This document shows, in pieces, positions 4,638 to 5,285 of a stretch of DNA of 5,285 nucleotides. Made by a program: the position numbers and the translations under genes. The notes under the pieces are model-generated. The model made no database searches and was not told the DNA's origin. It saw only the letters and a program-made list of their open reading frames with translations. The DNA is taken from contig JAJFTX010000138.1 in the NCBI GenBank assembly GCA_021372715.1, positions 1-5,285 on the forward strand. The letters are read 5' to 3'. How positions within the stretch are numbered: the stretch's first letter is position 1; each line of letters begins with the position of its first letter. This DNA is from Methanobacterium sp. (GTDB lineage: Archaea; Methanobacteriota; Methanobacteria; Methanobacteriales; Methanobacteriaceae).

Positions 4638-5137
4638 TTTTATATCATAATTATTATATTACTTCTATTATTATTAATTATTTCTATTATAGAGAAAAAA
4701 CAAGACTTTTTTACAAATTTTTATAAAAATTTTATAAACATGTAGTTGGTATGTCACCAACATGTAATACTTTTACACTGAAAAATATATCAAATAATCT
4801 ACTTCGTAATATGGGAGTTTAACGAAGTAAATAGATGGATTAGTATCTTTTCTTAAAATTTGAGAAACCATCCTATTTGAATCATCAAGTATACATGTCA
4901 CAGTGATTTTTTAGGTAAATCGATAGTTTTTCTACTATTATAATAAAAAATTTGTGGATTAAAAAAAATATTACTGTAAAATAAGTACAATTACCTGGTT
5001 AACATTGTTACTAAGTGATTTTTTATTTTTTTTATTAAAAAAAATTTAGAACATATAAATTACAAATCTAAACTAAGCTTCTTATGACAGGATGGTCATT
5101 TAAACAATTTAAAAAAGTAGATTATATCCATGTGTTT
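4638..5137. other. Long AT-rich intergenic region without a gene
   Basis: About 500 bp with no coding region I can support on either strand. It contains a TATA-like TTTATAAA (4731-4738) with an inverted repeat immediately after it, further inverted repeats at 4800-4829 (TACTTCGT/ACGAAGTA), 4880-4908 (AATCAT/GTGATT, one G-U, followed by T4) and 5084-5099 (ATGAC/GTCAT), and long A and T runs around 5018-5045. The left end must contain the DUF4013 promoter, but several AT-rich candidates make it impossible to place by eye. A small RNA gene is possible but unproven. Confidence 0.6.
4738..4765. repeat. Inverted repeat next to a TATA-like box, possible operator
   Basis: ACATGT, a 3-nt bulge (AGT), then TGGT on one arm (4738-4750) pair with ACCAACATGT (4756-4765) around the 5-nt spacer ATGTC. 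The inner part TTGGT-ATGTC-ACCAA (4746-4760) is a perfect 5-bp dyad. It starts at the end of the plus-strand TATA-like TTTATAAA (4731-4738), covering the position where a transcript would begin. It could be an operator or the 5' hairpin of a small RNA; no downstream plus-strand gene is evident. Confidence 0.35.
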
Positions 5138-5148
5138 TTACATGGATA
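5111..5148 (-). terminator. Hairpin plus T-tract terminator of the cell-wall-binding protein gene
   Basis: On the minus strand TATCCATGT (5148 to 5140) pairs perfectly over 9 bp with ACATGGATA (5133 to 5125) around the 6-nt loop AAAAAC. Eight bases later comes a run of six T (complement of 5111-5116). The last two sense codons (TCC ATG) and part of the stop codon lie in the 5' arm of the stem, so terminating ribosomes would cover it until release. Confidence 0.65.
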
Positions 5149-5285
5149 CGTAGTTGGGTAGTCGGTTGTTGGTTTTGTATAAGTTCATTATTTTGCTGTA
5201 CATGTATAATGCGTTTTGGAAGCTTAGGTTTCCTAGGGAGCAGGTTACATAGTCTGGTGCTTTGTTGTTGGTTGTTATGTATGAT
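5138..5285 (-). CDS. C-terminus of a pseudomurein-binding-repeat protein, N-terminus outside window
   Basis: Only the last 48 residues are present. They contain two copies of an N-N-x-x-P-[DN]-Y-V element, NNKAPDYV and NNRLPNYV, 36 residues apart. Between them is TCSLGNLSFQNALYMYSKIMNLYKT, an aromatic and hydrophobic pattern like the pseudomurein-binding repeat (PMBR, PF09373) seen in surface proteins and pseudomurein endopeptidases of Methanobacteriales. Such repeats anchor extracellular proteins to the pseudomurein wall, so this is probably the wall-binding end of a secreted protein whose catalytic or adhesive part lies beyond the right edge. The frame ends at TAA (5140-5138), inside a terminator-like hairpin. 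Other frames of this stretch give low-complexity Gln/Asn peptides. Family call by pattern recognition; the full architecture is unknown. Confidence 0.72.
   Translation of the reverse strand, partial: SYITTNNKAPDYVTCSLGNLSFQNALYMYSKIMNLYKTNNRLPNYVSM

Noticed and set aside
4638..5137. CRISPR array or transposon end in the gene-poor region
   Set aside because: There are no regularly spaced direct repeats, and no transposase fragment or paired terminal inverted repeats with target duplication. The A/T runs are simple low-complexity sequence.

Overview
The window looks like a piece of a pseudomurein-walled methanogen chromosome (order Methanobacteriales, most like Methanobacterium). The grounds are: strongly AT-rich non-coding DNA with archaeal TATA-like boxes and U-tract ends; Shine-Dalgarno sites fitting the archaeal 16S tail; a tRNA without an encoded CCA; DUF1622 and DUF4013-type membrane proteins; and, at the right edge, the C-terminus of a protein with pseudomurein-binding-repeat features. 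Family names come from reading the translated sequence, not from a database search.

Left part (1-1866, minus strand): a tight three-gene cluster read right to left. A DEDD-fold exonuclease with an N-terminal helix-hairpin-helix-like segment comes first, then peptide methionine sulfoxide reductase A (msrA), whose ATG directly follows the exonuclease stop, then a PaaI-type hotdog thioesterase that runs off the left edge. A 182-bp divergent region (1867-2048) separates this cluster from a plus-strand gene for a secreted lipoprotein with a PsbP-like domain and an unusually high density of N-glycosylation sequons.

Middle (2595-3485, plus strand): tRNA-Glu(CUC), a small DUF1622 membrane protein, and an unrecognised 68-residue protein with its own promoter-like sequence and a good Shine-Dalgarno site. 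A 312-bp gap (3486-3797) between convergent genes holds three T5 runs and at least five potential hairpins.

Right part (3798-5285, minus strand): a multi-pass DUF4013 membrane protein, about 510 bp of AT-rich DNA with inverted repeats but no convincing gene, and the last 48 residues of a cell-wall-binding protein whose stop codon lies inside a terminator-like hairpin.

The most notable observation is that both membrane-protein genes (DUF1622 and DUF4013) lack an ATG, GTG or TTG where their reading frame and family similarity begin. In both, an in-frame ATA lies 6-7 nt after the same GGGGGT Shine-Dalgarno-like sequence. This suggests AUA initiation, or start codons lost by mutation. No complete novel defence or mobile system is visible.
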